From NCBI RefSeq assembly GCF_014863545.1, contig NZ_CP062260.1:4039001-4103000 (forward strand): DNA of 64,000 bases. The letters are read 5' to 3'. Both the position numbers and the translations under genes were made by a program. Under the pieces are notes generated by a model. The model saw only the letters and a program-made list of their open reading frames with translations, did not search any database and was not told where the DNA came from. Below, piece after piece: positions 16,954-25,859 of this stretch. Position 1 is the stretch's first letter. Every line of letters starts with the position of its first letter. Source of the DNA: Paenibacillus sp. JNUCC32 (GTDB lineage Bacteria > Bacillota > Bacilli > Paenibacillales > Paenibacillaceae).

Positions 16954-17406
16954 ATGTTTAAGCCGTCAAAATCCAGGCTCATCCAACTTTCTCTTATTCT
17001 GCTGGTGGCAGGAATCGCGCTGCCGGCCGGAGGACGGACCGCCAGCGCCAATTATTTCAATAATATGTACGATAATATCCAGCAGTTCACGGGACTCCCC
17101 GATGAAATAAACCAGCTTAAGAGCAACTATAACCAAACCCTGCAAGAGCTTGATAAAGCCAAGATCGCTTCCGAACGGCTGCAGCAGCAAAATCTGACGC
17201 TGGCGGAGCAGAACTCCAATCTTGCAGAGCAGAACCAGCAATTAACCCAAATGGTAAGCCAGTTACAGGAGGCTGAAGCCGCACGAAAGCGCGGGGCGGA
17301 ACGTTTAAAAACGGTAGCGATCACCGCCGTGGCGTTAGCTGCCGGATACTTCGTCATCATTCGCGTCCTGCGATTCGGCATGCGCCGAACGAACCGTTCG
17401 AGATAG
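16954..17406 (+). CDS. Exported coiled-coil protein with C-terminal membrane helix
   Basis: A 150-residue protein: signal-peptide-like start (residues 11-32, cut near TASANY), a long coiled coil with Gln/Glu/Leu repeats (about 48-112, including LTLAEQNSNLAEQNQQLTQM), and a transmembrane helix (about 120-140, VAITAVALAAGYFVIIRVL) ending in a positively charged tail (RRTNRSR). The topology suggests a membrane-anchored rod on the outside. GGTGGTGACC precedes the ATG. It is 54 bases before the AIM24 gene and probably co-transcribed. No family recognised. Confidence 0.65.
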   Translation: MFKPSKSRLIQLSLILLVAGIALPAGGRTASANYFNNMYDNIQQFTGLPDEINQLKSNYNQTLQELDKAKIASERLQQQNLTLAEQNSNLAEQNQQLTQMVSQLQEAEAARKRGAERLKTVAITAVALAAGYFVIIRVLRFGMRRTNRSR

Positions 17407-17460
17407 GACAAGCTCTTATCCAGATCCATCCCATTCAACCAGGCAAAAGGAGGCGCTGCG

Positions 17461-18165
17461 ATGATTATCCGAATGGAAGATGCGGCCGGCAGCGGAGCAG
17501 GTCAAGCGGTTACGTTCTCCTTGACGGAGGGGGACACGGCGCATGTCCTTCATCCCGAGCAGATCGTTGCCTATCGGGGACCCTCCTCCGGGCGCAGCGA
17601 TCGACTTATGAACGTGAAGGGCATCTACCGCAAAAAAAAGCTGATCCGTGCCGACATTACGGGACCCAGCCAGTTTACGGCTGCGCTTCCCCCGGGCTTC
17701 AACATGCATGAAATTCAGCTGGAAGGCGAACAGGACATGCTCTATGATTTTCGTCATGTTTTCTTTTACACCCGGTTTGTTACGATGCAGACAAGAATAC
17801 TGAAAATCAAAAACATGCTGGTCACGCGAGATGCCATTAAGATGAAGTTTTCCGGGAATGGCAGCATCGGCATTCTGACCCAAGGCCCGGTATGCAAAGT
17901 CAAGCTGCATCCTACCGAGCCGCTGTATGTGGACGCCGGAAGCATCATCGCCTACCCCGAAGCCGCTAAGCTGGATCTGACCGTATACGGCAATCATCTG
18001 GCCAGCCAGCACATGAACTATCACTGGAAGCTGACCGGCGACGGTTATGTTCTGTTTCAAGCGGGACGCCAGAATCAGCGGCTCGTGAACGATTTAAACG
18101 ACGAAGGCATCATCAAGCGATTCCTGCGGGAAGCAATTCCCTTCGGCGGAGTGTTTATCAAATAA
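17461..18165 (+). CDS. AIM24 family protein
   Basis: A 234-residue, mostly beta protein with the AIM24/TIGR00266 pattern: DMLYDFRHVFFYTR, KFSGNGSIGILTQGPVCKVKL, EPLYVDAGSIIAYPEAAKLDL and the Trp-containing WKLTGDGYVLFQA. Yeast AIM24 acts in mitochondrial inner-membrane organisation; the bacterial role is undefined. GGAGG lies upstream of the ATG. It follows the coiled-coil membrane protein closely, and the queuosine control region begins just after its stop. Confidence 0.7.
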   Translation: MIIRMEDAAGSGAGQAVTFSLTEGDTAHVLHPEQIVAYRGPSSGRSDRLMNVKGIYRKKKLIRADITGPSQFTAALPPGFNMHEIQLEGEQDMLYDFRHVFFYTRFVTMQTRILKIKNMLVTRDAIKMKFSGNGSIGILTQGPVCKVKLHPTEPLYVDAGSIIAYPEAAKLDLTVYGNHLASQHMNYHWKLTGDGYVLFQAGRQNQRLVNDLNDEGIIKRFLREAIPFGGVFIK

Positions 18166-18173
18166 TCCGGTCG

Positions 18174-18182
18174 TGTTATAAT
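18174..18182 (+). promoter_or_regulatory. Extended -10 promoter of the queuosine operon
   Basis: TGTTATAAT matches the extended -10 form TGNTATAAT exactly. A weak -35 (TTATCA) lies 16 bases upstream, inside the end of the AIM24 gene. Transcription would start near 18189 and run through the riboswitch. Confidence 0.6.
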
Positions 18183-18274
18183 GGAGGGCGTAATCGGACT
18201 GCATGCCGGTCACGGCTCTCCATGCGGTCACAAGGACAACAGAAGACAATCCATGCGCCTGCATCGGTGCGTGG

Positions 18275-18307
18275 GAGAGGTTCGTGAACTCCCTCTATAA
18301 AAAACTA
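18275..18307 (+). ncRNA. PreQ1-I riboswitch aptamer
   Basis: AGAGG at 18276-18280 and CCTCT at 18292-18296 form the P1 stem. It is followed by ATAAAAAACTA, the A-rich tail that folds back into P1 as a pseudoknot in class I aptamers. The loop carries TTC after the first stem strand and CTCCC before the second, as in the B. subtilis queC element. It precedes queC, the expected target, and a terminator follows directly. Confidence 0.9.
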
Positions 18308-18311
18308 TCGT

Positions 18312-18353
18312 GTCTTATTCGGTGTTACACCCTAAGAATAAGGCTTGTTTTTT
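18312..18353 (+). terminator. Riboswitch-controlled terminator before queC
   Basis: GTCTTATTC (18312-18320) pairs with GAATAAGGC (18336-18344), with an inner GGTG/CACC stem, followed by TTGTTTTTTT. It lies between the preQ1 aptamer and queC, so high preQ1 should stop transcription here. Confidence 0.85.
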
Positions 18354-18442
18354 TACGGATTCAGTTCAATGAACTTCTCTTTCTTCTACGGGATCGGCCC
18401 TTTTGGGCTGCTCTTAAATTATGAAGGATGAGAGGTTTTTTT

Positions 18443-19120
18443 ATGCTTAAAAATGAAAAAGCAGTCGTTGTTTTCAGCGGGGGGCAAGACAGCACCACCT
18501 GCCTGTTCTGGGCGAAGGAACGCTTCGCCGAAGTGGAAACCGTAACATTCGATTATGGCCAACGCCATAAGCTTGAAATAGAATGCGCGGCACAGATTGC
18601 CAAGGAGCAAGGCGTGAAGCAGACGGTGCTTGATATGAGCCTGCTTAATCAGCTGGCACCGAATGCATTAACGCGCAGCGATATCGAGATCGCCGAAGGC
18701 GACGGCTTGCCTACGACGTTTGTGGATGGCCGAAACCTGCTGTTCCTCAGCTTTGCCGCCGTGCTGGCCAAGGGAGTCGGAGCGAAACATCTGATCACGG
18801 GCGTATGCGAGACGGATTTCAGCGGTTATCCCGACTGTCGGGACAGCTTCATCAAATCGCTCAACGTTACGCTGAACCTGGCCATGGATTACCCGTTCGT
18901 CATTCATACCCCGCTCATGTGGCTCGACAAATCCGAAACCTGGGAGCTTGCCGACCAGATGAATGCGCTCGAATATATTCGCGATCATACGTTAACCTGT
19001 TATAACGGCATCAAGGGAGACGGCTGCGGGGAATGTCCTGCATGCAAGCTGAGAAAAGCAGGGCTCGACAAGTATATGCAGCGCCGCAGCAGCATCTCCG
19101 AGAGGGGGCGCCTGGTATGA
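18443..19120 (+). CDS. queC: 7-cyano-7-deazaguanine synthase
   Basis: QueC converts 7-carboxy-7-deazaguanine to preQ0 (7-cyano-7-deazaguanine) using ATP and ammonia, in the cytoplasmic pathway to the tRNA base queuosine. The 225-residue protein has the PP-loop SGGQDS (12-17) and a C-terminal zinc site with Cys at 186, 195, 198 and 201 ([11 protein letters not shown]). Length is typical. The ATG at 18443 is seven bases after AGAGG. Its stop overlaps the start of queD as ATGA. It is first in queC-queD-queE-queF and lies under the preQ1-I riboswitch, giving product feedback. Confidence 0.95.
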   Translation: MLKNEKAVVVFSGGQDSTTCLFWAKERFAEVETVTFDYGQRHKLEIECAAQIAKEQGVKQTVLDMSLLNQLAPNALTRSDIEIAEGDGLPTTFVDGRNLLFLSFAAVLAKGVGAKHLITGVCETDFSGYPDCRDSFIKSLNVTLNLAMDYPFVIHTPLMWLDKSETWELADQMNALEYIRDHTLTCYNGIKGDGCGECPACKLRKAGLDKYMQRRSSISERGRLV

Positions 19121-19608
19121 GCCGCGAGCCCGGGGCTTTCCGCATTGTAGAGCATCTGCAGAAACTTGGCGAAGACATCGATGCCGGAAGCCTGCGTTAC
19201 CATCGGAAGCGGGTGCTTGTTTCCAAAGAGTTTACCTTCGATGCTGCGCACCACCTGCATTGCTATGAGGGAAAATGCAAAAACCTGCATGGCCACACGT
19301 ATAAAGTGGTTTTTGGTATCAGCGGAACTCCAAACGAGGTCGGCATTACCGTGGATTTTGGAGACATCAAGGATTGCTGGAAAACGAGTATCGAACCTTA
19401 CCTGGATCACCGTTACCTGAACGAGACCTTGCCGCCGATGAATACGACAGCAGAGAACATGGTGGTCTGGTTGTTTGAGAAAATGGAGGAGGCCCTCCGC
19501 AGCAGAGAATCCTACGAGGAACAAGGCATGCGAACGGAATTCGTTCGCCTGTTCGAGACGCCGACCAGCTATGCCGAGGTCAGACGGGAGTGGATGATCC
19601 ATGAATAA
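19117..19608 (+). CDS. queD: 6-carboxy-5,6,7,8-tetrahydropterin synthase
   Basis: QueD turns dihydroneopterin triphosphate into 6-carboxytetrahydropterin, the second step towards preQ0. The 163-residue protein has the zinc-ligand region AAHHLH (43-48) and CKNLHGH (54-60) with the catalytic Cys54 and the His pair, and the late Glu-containing motif [14 protein letters not shown]. The N-terminal 30 residues are longer than in the smallest QueD proteins. The ATG at 19117 overlaps the queC stop by four bases, which decides the start; the overlapping queE begins before its stop. All four steps after GTP cyclohydrolase are thus covered by this operon. Confidence 0.92.
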   Translation: MSREPGAFRIVEHLQKLGEDIDAGSLRYHRKRVLVSKEFTFDAAHHLHCYEGKCKNLHGHTYKVVFGISGTPNEVGITVDFGDIKDCWKTSIEPYLDHRYLNETLPPMNTTAENMVVWLFEKMEEALRSRESYEEQGMRTEFVRLFETPTSYAEVRREWMIHE

Positions 19609-20395
19609 TGTGCATGAAACGCCTGTTACGGATTCAAACGGGGGCTCCTCCCCTGCCATGACGGTGGACCGTCCGATTCCCGTGATGGAAATTTTCGGTC
19701 CTACCGTTCAAGGCGAAGGCATGGTCGTTGGCCGCAAGACGATGTTCGTTCGGACGGCGGGCTGCGACTATCGCTGTTCCTGGTGCGACTCCGCATTCAC
19801 ATGGGACGGTTCCGCTAAGGACTCCATCTCGCTGTTGAGCGCCGATGAGATCTGGCAAGAGCTGTACCGTCTGGGCGGAGAACGCTTCGATCACGTCACC
19901 CTGTCCGGCGGCAATCCCGCTCTTCTTTCCCAGCTTGGAGCGCTTGTGGATGAGCTGCATCGGCACGGAATTACCGTTGCCGTGGAGACCCAGGGCTCAC
20001 GCTGGCAGGACTGGCTGAATCATATCGATGAAGTCACCATCTCCCCTAAGCCGCCAAGCTCGGGCATGGATACGGACTGGGGCAAGCTCGACGATATCGT
20101 CTCGCGTTTATCCGCCCGTCCGCCCGGCAGAACCTTCAGCTTGAAGGTTGTGGTCTTTGACGATAAGGACTTGACCTACGCGGAAACGGTACATGAACGA
20201 TACCCGAACGTGCCATTTTACTTGCAGACCGGCAATCCCGATGTAGGCACAGGCGATACGACTTCGCTTGTCTCCCATCTGCTGGATCGGTACGAGTCGC
20301 TTGTTGATGCGGTCATGCAATCCGACCGGTTAAACGATGTGCGCGTCTTGCCGCAATTGCATACGCTCGTCTGGGGGAATAAACGCGGCGTATAG
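19601..20395 (+). CDS. queE: 7-carboxy-7-deazaguanine synthase (radical SAM)
   Basis: QueE is a radical S-adenosylmethionine enzyme that contracts the ring of 6-carboxytetrahydropterin to 7-carboxy-7-deazaguanine. The [4Fe-4S] motif CDYRCSWC is at residues 55-62 (Cys 55, 59, 62). EIFGPTVQGEG (30-40) and VTLSGGNPAL are family marks for substrate and SAM binding. Here the GGNP replaces the usual GGEP. The start at 19601 overlaps queD by eight bases and has GGAG upstream; a later start near Met20 is possible since the first 20 residues are not conserved-looking. The protein is 264 residues. Confidence 0.92.
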   Translation: MNNVHETPVTDSNGGSSPAMTVDRPIPVMEIFGPTVQGEGMVVGRKTMFVRTAGCDYRCSWCDSAFTWDGSAKDSISLLSADEIWQELYRLGGERFDHVTLSGGNPALLSQLGALVDELHRHGITVAVETQGSRWQDWLNHIDEVTISPKPPSSGMDTDWGKLDDIVSRLSARPPGRTFSLKVVVFDDKDLTYAETVHERYPNVPFYLQTGNPDVGTGDTTSLVSHLLDRYESLVDAVMQSDRLNDVRVLPQLHTLVWGNKRGV

Positions 20396-20463
20396 CACGG
20401 CATCAAGAATTTACCGATGATTGGATTGAGTTTGAATTCATATAAATGAAGGAGTTATCATAT

Positions 20464-20961
20464 ATGGCTGGAAGACAAAAAGAAGAAATGGAAGACGTTA
20501 CCCTGCTCGGCAACCAAGGCACGAAATACACCTTCGAGTATGATCCCGGCATTCTGGAGAGCTTTTACAACAAGCATCCCTACCGCGACTATTTCGTCAA
20601 GTTCAACTGTCCCGAATTTACAAGCTTATGCCCGATCACAGGCCAGCCGGACTTTGCGACCATCTACATCAGTTACATTCCGGATATCAAGATGGTGGAG
20701 AGCAAGTCCTTGAAGCTGTACCTGTTCAGCTTCCGCAATCACGGGGACTTTCATGAGGACTGCGTCAATATCATCATGAATGACCTGATCAAGCTGATGG
20801 ATCCGAGATATATCGAGGTATGGGGCAAATTCACCCCGCGCGGCGGCATTTCCATCGATCCGTACTGCAATTACGGTCGCCCGGGCACCAAATACGAGGA
20901 GATCGCCGCGAATCGTCTGATGAACCATGACCTGTACCCCGAAAAGGTGGATAATCGGTAA
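20464..20961 (+). CDS. queF: NADPH-dependent 7-cyano-7-deazaguanine reductase
   Basis: QueF reduces the nitrile of preQ0 to the amine of preQ1 with NADPH, the last step before insertion into tRNA. The 165-residue protein is the short single-domain (YkvM) type. The catalytic Cys56 lies in [12 protein letters not shown] with the partner Asp63, and the NADPH-binding motif ESKSLKLY is at 79-86. I chose the ATG at 20464 (AAGGAG eight bases upstream) rather than six codons earlier. It follows queE by 68 bases with no promoter I can see and ends at a strong terminator. Confidence 0.95.
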   Translation: MAGRQKEEMEDVTLLGNQGTKYTFEYDPGILESFYNKHPYRDYFVKFNCPEFTSLCPITGQPDFATIYISYIPDIKMVESKSLKLYLFSFRNHGDFHEDCVNIIMNDLIKLMDPRYIEVWGKFTPRGGISIDPYCNYGRPGTKYEEIAANRLMNHDLYPEKVDNR

Positions 20962-21010
20962 GAAACCACCTTTATGGGTTGCGTCATGATATTTTCCGTG
21001 ATGGATTAAG

Positions 21011-21046
21011 AAAAGGGATGTCCGCGCATGGCGGGCATCCCTTTTT
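21011..21046. terminator. Bidirectional terminator between queF and the EcsC-like gene
   Basis: AAAAGGGATGTCCGC pairs with GCGGGCATCCCTTTTT with one G-T pair and ends in T5 on the plus strand; A4 gives T4 on the minus strand for the converging gene. Confidence 0.85.
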
Positions 21047-21074
21047 GTCGTGTCGATCCGTATATCAGCCTTGA

Positions 21075-21980
21075 TTACAGCGGATATTCCATATTCCGAA
21101 GCCGGTAATGAACACGCCGCTTCTTGTACAGCATTTTCCCGGCTTCGGCCACATCGCTTATGGTGCCTTTGTTGCTGATCGAACCGAATACGATCCCGGC
21201 GATCGGAATCAGCTGAAACAGCTTTTTCATCCCGAAGTTATCGGTATACGACTGAACGACTTCACGCCAGCCCTGCAGCTGCGAGAAGACCTGCTCCGTC
21301 GCCTGGACGTCGTCAAAACTGGCAAGCTCCTCCAGCACCGCTTTCTTTCCGACGATGTCGGCGGATGCAAACTGCAGGCATTTCACGATAAACACCCGCT
21401 CCCGGGGATCGTTCGGATCATACCCGTAACAAAGGGCCATCTCCTGAAGCACCTTGAGCGATTGACCGAGCACCATGGGCAGATCGGCCGCTATCGTAAA
21501 TACGCCTCCGATTCCCGTTGCCGCCCCTTGGGCCGCCGCGAATTTGACCCGCTTTACCGTCAGCGTATCCGCTGCCGCATCCATGGCCTGGAGCGGCAAT
21601 TTCGCGGCTGTTGCCAGCGTAAGTCCGGAAGCCACCGCCTGCTCCTCTCCGTTCCCAGCGCCACCCGACTCCGCCTCGCCGGATTTCGCGGAAGGGTCGT
21701 TCACCGCGGCTGAACCTTCCAATCCAGCGGTCTGAGCCAGTACGTTCATGACCGACTTCTCGCGAACCAGATGCTTCCCGCCGCTTTGAATAAATCCGCC
21801 TACCTCGTTCAAGGCGCTTCCGATTTTCTCTTGAACAGCCTTGGGCGTGAGGCGATCCAGCAGCATAAAGGGAATTCTTCCGAGCTTCTCCCAGAACATG
21901 ACGTCCTTCTGCTCCTTCTCCCATTTCAAAATCTCTTGAAGCTGCGACTCCAGCTGTTGTCGTGATTCCATCTCTGCCAT
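21075..21980 (-). CDS. EcsC family protein
   Basis: A 301-residue protein of the EcsC type, a family named from the third gene of the B. subtilis ecs locus and of unknown biochemical role. Family marks are EKIGSALNEVGGFIQSGGKHLV, AADLPMVLGQSLKVLQEMALCYGYDPNDPRERVFIV and the C-terminal IPIAGIVFGSISN. An Ala/Gly-rich variable linker sits at about 85-115. No EcsA/EcsB transporter is nearby. I chose the ATG at 21980 (GAGGAG before it); upstream codons in frame look like leader. It converges with queF. Confidence 0.75.
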   Translation of the reverse strand: MAEMESRQQLESQLQEILKWEKEQKDVMFWEKLGRIPFMLLDRLTPKAVQEKIGSALNEVGGFIQSGGKHLVREKSVMNVLAQTAGLEGSAAVNDPSAKSGEAESGGAGNGEEQAVASGLTLATAAKLPLQAMDAAADTLTVKRVKFAAAQGAATGIGGVFTIAADLPMVLGQSLKVLQEMALCYGYDPNDPRERVFIVKCLQFASADIVGKKAVLEELASFDDVQATEQVFSQLQGWREVVQSYTDNFGMKKLFQLIPIAGIVFGSISNKGTISDVAEAGKMLYKKRRVHYRLRNMEYPL

Positions 21981-22093
21981 CCTCACTACTCCTCTATCCG
22001 AATTAAAACGATCTATGAAGGTTATACGCACAAAATTGAAGAAAGGCGCAATAAATTTCAAATTGAATCTTGCAACAGCATTCGCAAGGCGAA

Positions 22094-22129
22094 CAAAAAA
22101 AGAGAACGACCCTTATCAGGTCGATCTCC
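22094..22129 (-). terminator. Terminator after Dps gene
   Basis: GAGAACGACC pairs with GGTCGATCTC (central mismatches), followed on the minus strand by seven T. Confidence 0.65.
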
Positions 22130-22176
22130 CTTTGCTTATGTTAGCCGTCATGAAACGGCAGCAACGGATATGAACT

Positions 22177-22650
22177 TTATTTGCCCAAAAATGCGTTCAG
22201 CATCCACGAATGCTTCTGCACAGCGCTCGCCATGCCGGTCAACAGATCGGCTGTCGCATCGTCGCCCTCTTGGTTTGCTGCCTCGATACCGGACTTGAGC
22301 TCTCCGGCCACTTTCTCGAAATCCGCAACCAGCTGTCCGACCATCTGCTCGGCCGTGTTTTCATTCGAAACCTCCTGCAGCGTCGTCAACTTCAAATATT
22401 GAGCCATGCTGGCGGCCGGTTTGCCGCCGATGGCCAGCATTCGCTCTGCCAGCTCATCCACATAACCAGCGGCCGCGTTGTACAGCTCCTCGAATTTCTC
22501 GTGCAGCACGTAGAACTGAGGACCTTTCACATACCAATGATAATGGTGCAGCTTCACGCCAAGCACACTCCAGTTAGCTACCTGCGTATTCAGAATTTGT
22601 TGAAGTTCATCGGTCGTATTTCCTTGTGCTTGTTGGGTTAGGTTACTCAT
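22177..22650 (-). CDS. dps: Dps/MrgA-type ferritin-like protein
   Basis: Dps proteins form 12-subunit shells that oxidise and store iron and protect DNA from peroxide. The 157-residue protein is of normal length. The ferroxidase residues appear in LHHYHWYVKG (His) and LHEKFEELYNAAAGYVDELAERM (Glu/Asp), followed by the family line GGKPAASMAQYL and the helix LVADFEKVAGELKSGIEAA. AAAGGAG precedes the ATG. A strong PerR-like box lies 27 bases upstream (22677-22691), so induction by peroxide is likely, as for mrgA in Bacillus. Confidence 0.92.
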   Translation of the reverse strand: MSNLTQQAQGNTTDELQQILNTQVANWSVLGVKLHHYHWYVKGPQFYVLHEKFEELYNAAAGYVDELAERMLAIGGKPAASMAQYLKLTTLQEVSNENTAEQMVGQLVADFEKVAGELKSGIEAANQEGDDATADLLTGMASAVQKHSWMLNAFLGK

Positions 22651-22676
22651 CTATATCGTCTCCTTTGATATTGTAT

Positions 22677-22691
22677 TTAGACTTATTCTAA
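22677..22691. promoter_or_regulatory. PerR-like operator before dps
   Basis: TTAGACTTATTCTAA matches the Per box TTATAATNATTATAA at 12 of the 14 fixed positions and is an inverted repeat. It sits between the likely promoter and the dps start. Confidence 0.75.
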
Positions 22692-22855
22692 ATCCTTGAA
22701 TTAATCATAACAGATTCTTGTCTCTTTTGCAAAGGAAATCGAAACTTCTCGGATGAAGATAGGATGAAGAAATTACCTCCGATTTATACCTATCCTAAAT
22801 TATTTTTAAGACCGTCTGCTGTGATGGGGATCATATAGCTTCAGCTGCGAAATCC

Positions 22856-24328
22856 CTAGGATAACCCCAGAATCGATTTCATTTCCTTCCGTTTTTGCTT
22901 CGGATTCATCACGTACAACGTGTCCCCTGCCTCAATGACGGTGTTTCCTCTCGGCGTGATGATGCGCTTCTCCCGAATGATGGCCGTAAAGAGAATATCG
23001 TCCGGCAGCTTCAGCTGCTGAATCTCCTTGCCGACGATGGGCATATCCCCATCCACCAGCACGTGGTTGATCTCGGAATCCGTTTTTCCTAGTGCCATCA
23101 GCTCCAATAAGGACGGAGCCTTTGCTTTATCCTTCTCCACCAGCGCAAGCCTTTGCGTGAGCGGGGAGATTGTGGTGCCCTGGATCACCGCTGAAGTCAA
23201 AACAACAAAGAACACGACATTAAAAAACAATTCCCCCTGCCTGATTCCCGCCAATACGGGATATGTAGCCAATACGATCGGTACGGCCCCGCGGAGGCCG
23301 GCCCATGAAATCAATATTTTCTCGCGGACGGCAAATTTGGCGAACAGCAGACTGCTGAACACGCCGATCGGCCTGGCGATGAAGATGAGAATCAAGGACA
23401 ACAGGAGTCCTTGCCATACGACCTTCGACAGCTCGTTCGGGAAGACAAGAAGCCCGAGCAGCACAAACATCACGATCTGCATCATCCACGCAAAACCTTG
23501 GTTGAATGCTTGAATCGTCTTACGGTACGTCAGCTCGGTATTGCCGAGCAGCAAGGCCATAACGTATACGGCAAGCAAACCGCTGGCTCCAAGCCATGCG
23601 GCGGCGGCATACGTAAGCACGGCAAATCCTAAAGCGGTCACGGGGTATAGCCCCGAAGAATCGAAGTTGATGCGATTGATCACATACACGGCCAGCATGC
23701 CGACAAGAATGCCGACAACCAGTCCCAATCCCATTTCCATGACAAAGGAAAAAATAAGCCCGAACAAATTTAGGCCCGGATGTTCTATCCATTCGATTAA
23801 GGACACGGTTAGAAACACCGCCATCGGGTCATTGCTTCCGGATTCGGCCTCGAGCGTCATTCGAAGCCTTTTCTTCAGATTCGTTCCGCCAAGAACCGAG
23901 AATACGGCTGCCGCATCCGTCGAGCCGACGATAGCGCCGATTAACAGCCCTTCTTTCAAAGAAATATCAAGCACGAAAGAGGCGCATAGTCCGATTACAA
24001 CGGTTGTCAGCAGGACGCCTATCGTGGCAAGCGAAATGGCCGGACCCAGAACCGGCTTGATTTCTTTGAAATCGGTCTGCATCCCGCCCTGAAATAAAAT
24101 GACGATCAGTGCGAATATGCCGACCAGCTGCGTGAGCTCCGCATTATCGTAATAAATGAACCGGCTGAGAATCATCCCGATCGCGATAAACAGCACCAGA
24201 GCGGGCATGCCGAAACGGGAAGAGAACTTGGTGGTCAATACGCCTGTCAGAAGCAAGGCGCCGCACAGCAAAATCATGGAATCAACAAAACTTGGCAAGC
24301 TCATCCCTCCGGCGTCAGATTCGTTCAT
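22856..24328 (-). CDS. K+/H+ (or Na+/H+) antiporter, NhaP2/CPA1 type
   Basis: A 490-residue membrane antiporter. Residues about 10-390 form 11-13 transmembrane helices with the CPA1 line GAIVGSTDAAAVFSVL and LEAESGSNDPMAVFLT, which holds the Asp pair for ion exchange. Residues about 400-490 form a TrkA-C (RCK_C) domain (MPIVGKEIQQLKLPDDILFTAIIR) that senses a small ligand in the cytoplasm. This combination defines the NhaP2/CvrA group of potassium/proton antiporters. The start at 24328 has only a weak ribosome site; an ATG eight codons later has GGAGG but too close. It stands alone on the minus strand. Confidence 0.88.
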   Translation of the reverse strand: MNESDAGGMSLPSFVDSMILLCGALLLTGVLTTKFSSRFGMPALVLFIAIGMILSRFIYYDNAELTQLVGIFALIVILFQGGMQTDFKEIKPVLGPAISLATIGVLLTTVVIGLCASFVLDISLKEGLLIGAIVGSTDAAAVFSVLGGTNLKKRLRMTLEAESGSNDPMAVFLTVSLIEWIEHPGLNLFGLIFSFVMEMGLGLVVGILVGMLAVYVINRINFDSSGLYPVTALGFAVLTYAAAAWLGASGLLAVYVMALLLGNTELTYRKTIQAFNQGFAWMMQIVMFVLLGLLVFPNELSKVVWQGLLLSLILIFIARPIGVFSSLLFAKFAVREKILISWAGLRGAVPIVLATYPVLAGIRQGELFFNVVFFVVLTSAVIQGTTISPLTQRLALVEKDKAKAPSLLELMALGKTDSEINHVLVDGDMPIVGKEIQQLKLPDDILFTAIIREKRIITPRGNTVIEAGDTLYVMNPKQKRKEMKSILGLS

Positions 24329-24516
24329 TTATTATTACCCGAAAAACACCGCCTTTTCGCATACGCCTAAACCGTAAAACGCTTCGCTGCAGGGCTGGCT
24401 AACTCCGCCAACCGGACAATTCCGAATAACCTTAGAAAACGTTTACTGGAAATTCCCCGCCCAATGACTTTATACTGGTAATAACAAGCGACATACATAG
24501 GGGAGGCGTCAATCGA

Positions 24517-25626
24517 GTGAAGATTTCTATGATGAAAAGCGATCAATTGCAACAAGCCGTCGAGCTGTCCGACCGTATTTTTCTTAAGCAGCCGGAGCAG
24601 CCTTCAATGGGGGTATCCTTCCCTCCGATATTCTCGCCGGGTATCAGCCATTCCTACGGTGCCTGGGATCAGGACAAACTGGTGTCTTTCATGGGATTCG
24701 TGCCGTTCACCATCCAGACTCGCGGTGCCCGATTAAATATTTTCTCCATCGGCTCCGTCTGCACGGACCCGGATTACCGGGGACAGCGACTTGCAGGCAA
24801 TCTCCTGGAACAGTGCATGCGGCATGGCGAGGCGTCCGGTGCATCCCTCATCCTTATTTCCGGCGGCAGATCCCTGTATACCCGGGCAGGCAGCCGTTTA
24901 TTCGGCCGGGCGCTCCGGTTCCGTCTATCTCCGGCCGTCGTGGAGCCGCTGCGTGCTGCAACGGAAAAAAAAGTGAACATCCGGGCCATGCAGCCGCACG
25001 ATTTGTTCCAGATCCAAAGACTGATGGAACAGCGGGAGGCTGGATATGTTACGACGGCTTCGGAGCTTAACAAGCTGCTGGATGCAAGCGCATACTCCAA
25101 CGTGATCCGCCTTAAGCAGCAGGTGCTTGTCGCCGAAGAAGACGGGGCGCTGACCGCTTTTGCCATCATCGCCGTACCCGGAGACACGATGACGCCTTCC
25201 AGGGAGTCTACCCTCGTCGAGTGGGGAGGAAGCCCTGAAGCAGCCGCACTGATTATAGCCGATGCCGTCGCGTCCTTCAGCCTTTCGGAGCTTACGGTTC
25301 CGCTGCCTTGGCAGGATAAGGAGCTTGCCGCTTTAATCCAATCTGCCGGTACCCTGCCTGAGTATATTCGCAACGAGGGAACCATTTATTTGGTAAGCGG
25401 CCCGCAGCTGCTTCGTCAGCTGGCTCCTCTGCTTCCGGAGGGGTTGATCCAGGCGGAAGGCGAACATGGTCCGTACCGTCTTACCCTGAGCCATGAAACG
25501 TTGGAGCTGGATGACGAAGGTTTGCTTTCCATCCTGTTCGATCCGGAATCCCCGTATCGGGCTAACGGGAGCGTAACCTTCGATCCTGTCCCTCTCCCTT
25601 ACACAACCGGACTTCAATATATATAA
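24517..25626 (+). CDS. GNAT N-acetyltransferase (Eis-like length)
   Basis: A 369-residue protein. The first 150 residues are a GNAT fold: SIGSVCTDPDYRGQRLAGNL holds the acetyl-CoA-binding motif A (RGQRLAG), and the following strand LILISGGRSLYTRAG is motif B. The remaining 200 residues form a second, partly degenerate GNAT-like half and a C-terminal region (LELDDEGLLSILFDPESPY). This two-part length resembles Eis-type acetyltransferases. The start is GTG at 24517 after GGGGAGG. Substrate unknown. Confidence 0.8.
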   Translation: MKISMMKSDQLQQAVELSDRIFLKQPEQPSMGVSFPPIFSPGISHSYGAWDQDKLVSFMGFVPFTIQTRGARLNIFSIGSVCTDPDYRGQRLAGNLLEQCMRHGEASGASLILISGGRSLYTRAGSRLFGRALRFRLSPAVVEPLRAATEKKVNIRAMQPHDLFQIQRLMEQREAGYVTTASELNKLLDASAYSNVIRLKQQVLVAEEDGALTAFAIIAVPGDTMTPSRESTLVEWGGSPEAAALIIADAVASFSLSELTVPLPWQDKELAALIQSAGTLPEYIRNEGTIYLVSGPQLLRQLAPLLPEGLIQAEGEHGPYRLTLSHETLELDDEGLLSILFDPESPYRANGSVTFDPVPLPYTTGLQYI

Positions 25627-25859
25627 TGGAAGAACGAAAGGTGCATCTGATCCTTTTCCCTACGCAGGGGAGGTCATATGCGCCTTTTTTACTTTCGCTT
25701 GAGATTGAGTACCTGGAACCTGTTCATCCCAAACAGAACCAGCGTCGATACTGCATCCCGAGGAGTAGCCGTCCGCCTATTTTTCCCAGGATAAGTGCCC
25801 TTCCTCTCCGCTTCCACATAGGATGTGATAACCGATCTGATAGAAAGAGGTGCAAGGCC

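Noticed and set aside
25626..25859. A longer form of the His/Gly-rich protein starting at an ATG that overlaps the acetyltransferase stop
   Set aside because: The added 78 residues have mixed composition unlike the rest, and a good AGAGG site with TTG at 25860 gives a coherent protein.
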